From positions 124,001 to 188,000 of the forward strand of contig NZ_JAGHMH010000024.1 in the NCBI RefSeq assembly GCF_017741935.1: DNA of 64,000 bases. The letters run 5' to 3'. The stretch comes from Rhizobium sp. 16-449-1b. Its GTDB lineage: Bacteria; Pseudomonadota; Alphaproteobacteria; Rhizobiales; Rhizobiaceae. How positions within the stretch are numbered: position 1 is the stretch's first letter; each line of letters opens with the position of its first letter. This document shows, one piece after another, positions 63,178 to 64,000 of this stretch. The position numbers were made by a program, and so were the translations under genes. Under the pieces are notes generated by a model, which saw only the letters and a program-made list of their open reading frames with translations, ran no database searches and was not told the origin of the DNA.

Positions 63178-64000
63178 TGGAGCCCTGCTGTTCAGGCGCG
63201 GCGAGCGCGCCACTGTTGGTGCCGGTGTTGGTGTGGTCATGAGCGGCCGGAACGGCGGCGGTGACGTCGCCGGATGTCGGGGTGTGGCTCATGGATGGCA
63301 TGCCCTGGCTCATCTGCCCCTCGCTTGACTGCATGGCTGAGTGATCCATGGGCTGCGGCGCGAACATGCCGCCATTGTCGCGATCAAGCGCGCGATCCTT
63401 CTTCATGATATCGGCGGCGCATTCGGTGCCGGCGACCACGCAACGGTTGAGAACGCGATCAAAGAGACCGGAGGCGACGGTGGAGAAGTGCATGACGGGC
63501 ACCTTCTCGCTCGGCTTGTCCAGTTCGACGTAACGGTCGGTCGACAGCGTCTCGCCCGCGGCCTTTATCCCCGCGGCCCATTGGTCGAACCCTGCCTGAT
63601 CGACACCGCGCAGCTTGAACCGCATGTCGGAATAGCCGGCGCCGGTGTAGTTGCCCGAATAGCCCCAGCTGTCGCCCGGCGCGTTGAGCACGGCGTGCAG
63701 CATCGATTTCATGCCCGGCATCGCATAGATCATGCCCGCCAGCGTGGGCGCCGAGAAGGTGTTGAACTGGTTTGTGGAGGTGATGGAGAAACGTACGGGG
63801 ACATCGACCGGGAGGGCCAACTCGTTGACGGTCGCGATGCCTTGTTCGGGATAGATGAAGAGCCATTTCCAATCCATGGCGACGACCTGGATATCGAGAG
63901 GCTTGTGGTCCTTGGCCAGCGGCTTGTCGGCGGAAATGCGGTCGAGGGGGCGGAAGGGGTCGAGGCTGTGGGTGGTGATCCAGGTGACCACGCCGAGACA
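63164..64000 (-). CDS. cyoA: cytochrome bo ubiquinol oxidase subunit II (5' end outside window)
   Basis: The visible 278 residues lack the N terminus, which lies beyond 64000. The periplasmic cupredoxin domain (about the first 135 visible residues) shows QVVAMDWKWLFIYPEQGIATVNELALP and SFSAPTLAGMIYAMPGM-like stretches, with no CuA ligands, as expected of a quinol oxidase. The C-terminal tail (about 225 onward of the visible part) is rich in Met and His (MDHSAMQSSEGQMSQGMPSMSH, AHDHTNTG) and may bind copper. First gene of cyoABCD; overlaps cyoB by 14 bases. Confidence 0.92.
   Translation of the reverse strand, partial: CLGVVTWITTHSLDPFRPLDRISADKPLAKDHKPLDIQVVAMDWKWLFIYPEQGIATVNELALPVDVPVRFSITSTNQFNTFSAPTLAGMIYAMPGMKSMLHAVLNAPGDSWGYSGNYTGAGYSDMRFKLRGVDQAGFDQWAAGIKAAGETLSTDRYVELDKPSEKVPVMHFSTVASGLFDRVLNRCVVAGTECAADIMKKDRALDRDNGGMFAPQPMDHSAMQSSEGQMSQGMPSMSHTPTSGDVTAAVPAAHDHTNTGTNSGALAAPEQQGSNARP

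Overview
The window looks like ordinary chromosome from an alphaproteobacterium of the Rhizobiaceae (Rhizobium / Agrobacterium / Neorhizobium type). The evidence is the high G+C content, the GapR (DUF2312) gene, a Brucella Omp10-like lipoprotein, an Atu4866-type protein, homospermidine synthase, a zinc-ligand-free L36 protein, paired DUF465 proteins, and families of palindromic intergenic repeats typical of rhizobia. I see no rRNA, tRNA, CRISPR array, insertion sequence or prophage.

Layout. 0-3 kb: tail of an ArsR regulator, two DUF465 proteins, purE-purK (translationally coupled) and rpmJ. 3-10 kb: TPR protein, alpha/beta hydrolase, gamma-glutamyltransferase, a divergent pair of exported protein and membrane-anchored AraC regulator, and a PLP-dependent threonine/serine dehydratase. 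10-17 kb: PhyH dioxygenase, LysR regulator divergent from a tautomerase-DUF4865 pair, pyk with DUF1036, then an N-formylglutamate amidohydrolase-DUF1244-gapR run. 17-25 kb: succinate-semialdehyde dehydrogenase, FAD oxidoreductase, proC, a DUF882 (M15-like) envelope protein and a sigma-54 response regulator. 25-36 kb: oligoendopeptidase F, pabB-pabC, PAS-GGDEF protein, DUF3445 protein, homospermidine synthase, Omp10 lipoprotein, 5'-nucleotidase with a LysM tail, and hemH. 36-46 kb: queC-queD-queE with a candidate preQ1 riboswitch, SPFH-NfeD pair, kdsD, a beta-barrel protein, galU, MltB-type transglycosylase and a degenerate SGNH protein. 46-52 kb: a regulator-rich patch (two SDRs, LysR, AraC, LysE). 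52-64 kb: gltB-gltD, threonine aldolase, and the cytochrome bo oxidase operon cyoABCD running off the right edge.

How the genes work together. Most modules are central metabolism: purine (purEK), folate precursor (pabBC), glutamate/ammonia (gltBD), proline, haem, queuosine, UDP-glucose and KDO, plus terminal oxidation (cyo). Envelope genes cluster at 21-23, 32-35 and 41-46 kb.

I found no clearly new multi-gene system. The most interesting signals are regulatory or structural: a candidate preQ1 aptamer covering the queC ribosome binding site, a 152-bp palindromic repeat in three copies, a membrane-AraC regulator with a strong inverted repeat in the divergent promoter, a LysR palindrome ending on its own start codon, an SGNH protein that has lost two catalytic residues, a LysM-tailed 5'-nucleotidase, and a 16-codon leader-like ORF upstream of the PhyH gene.
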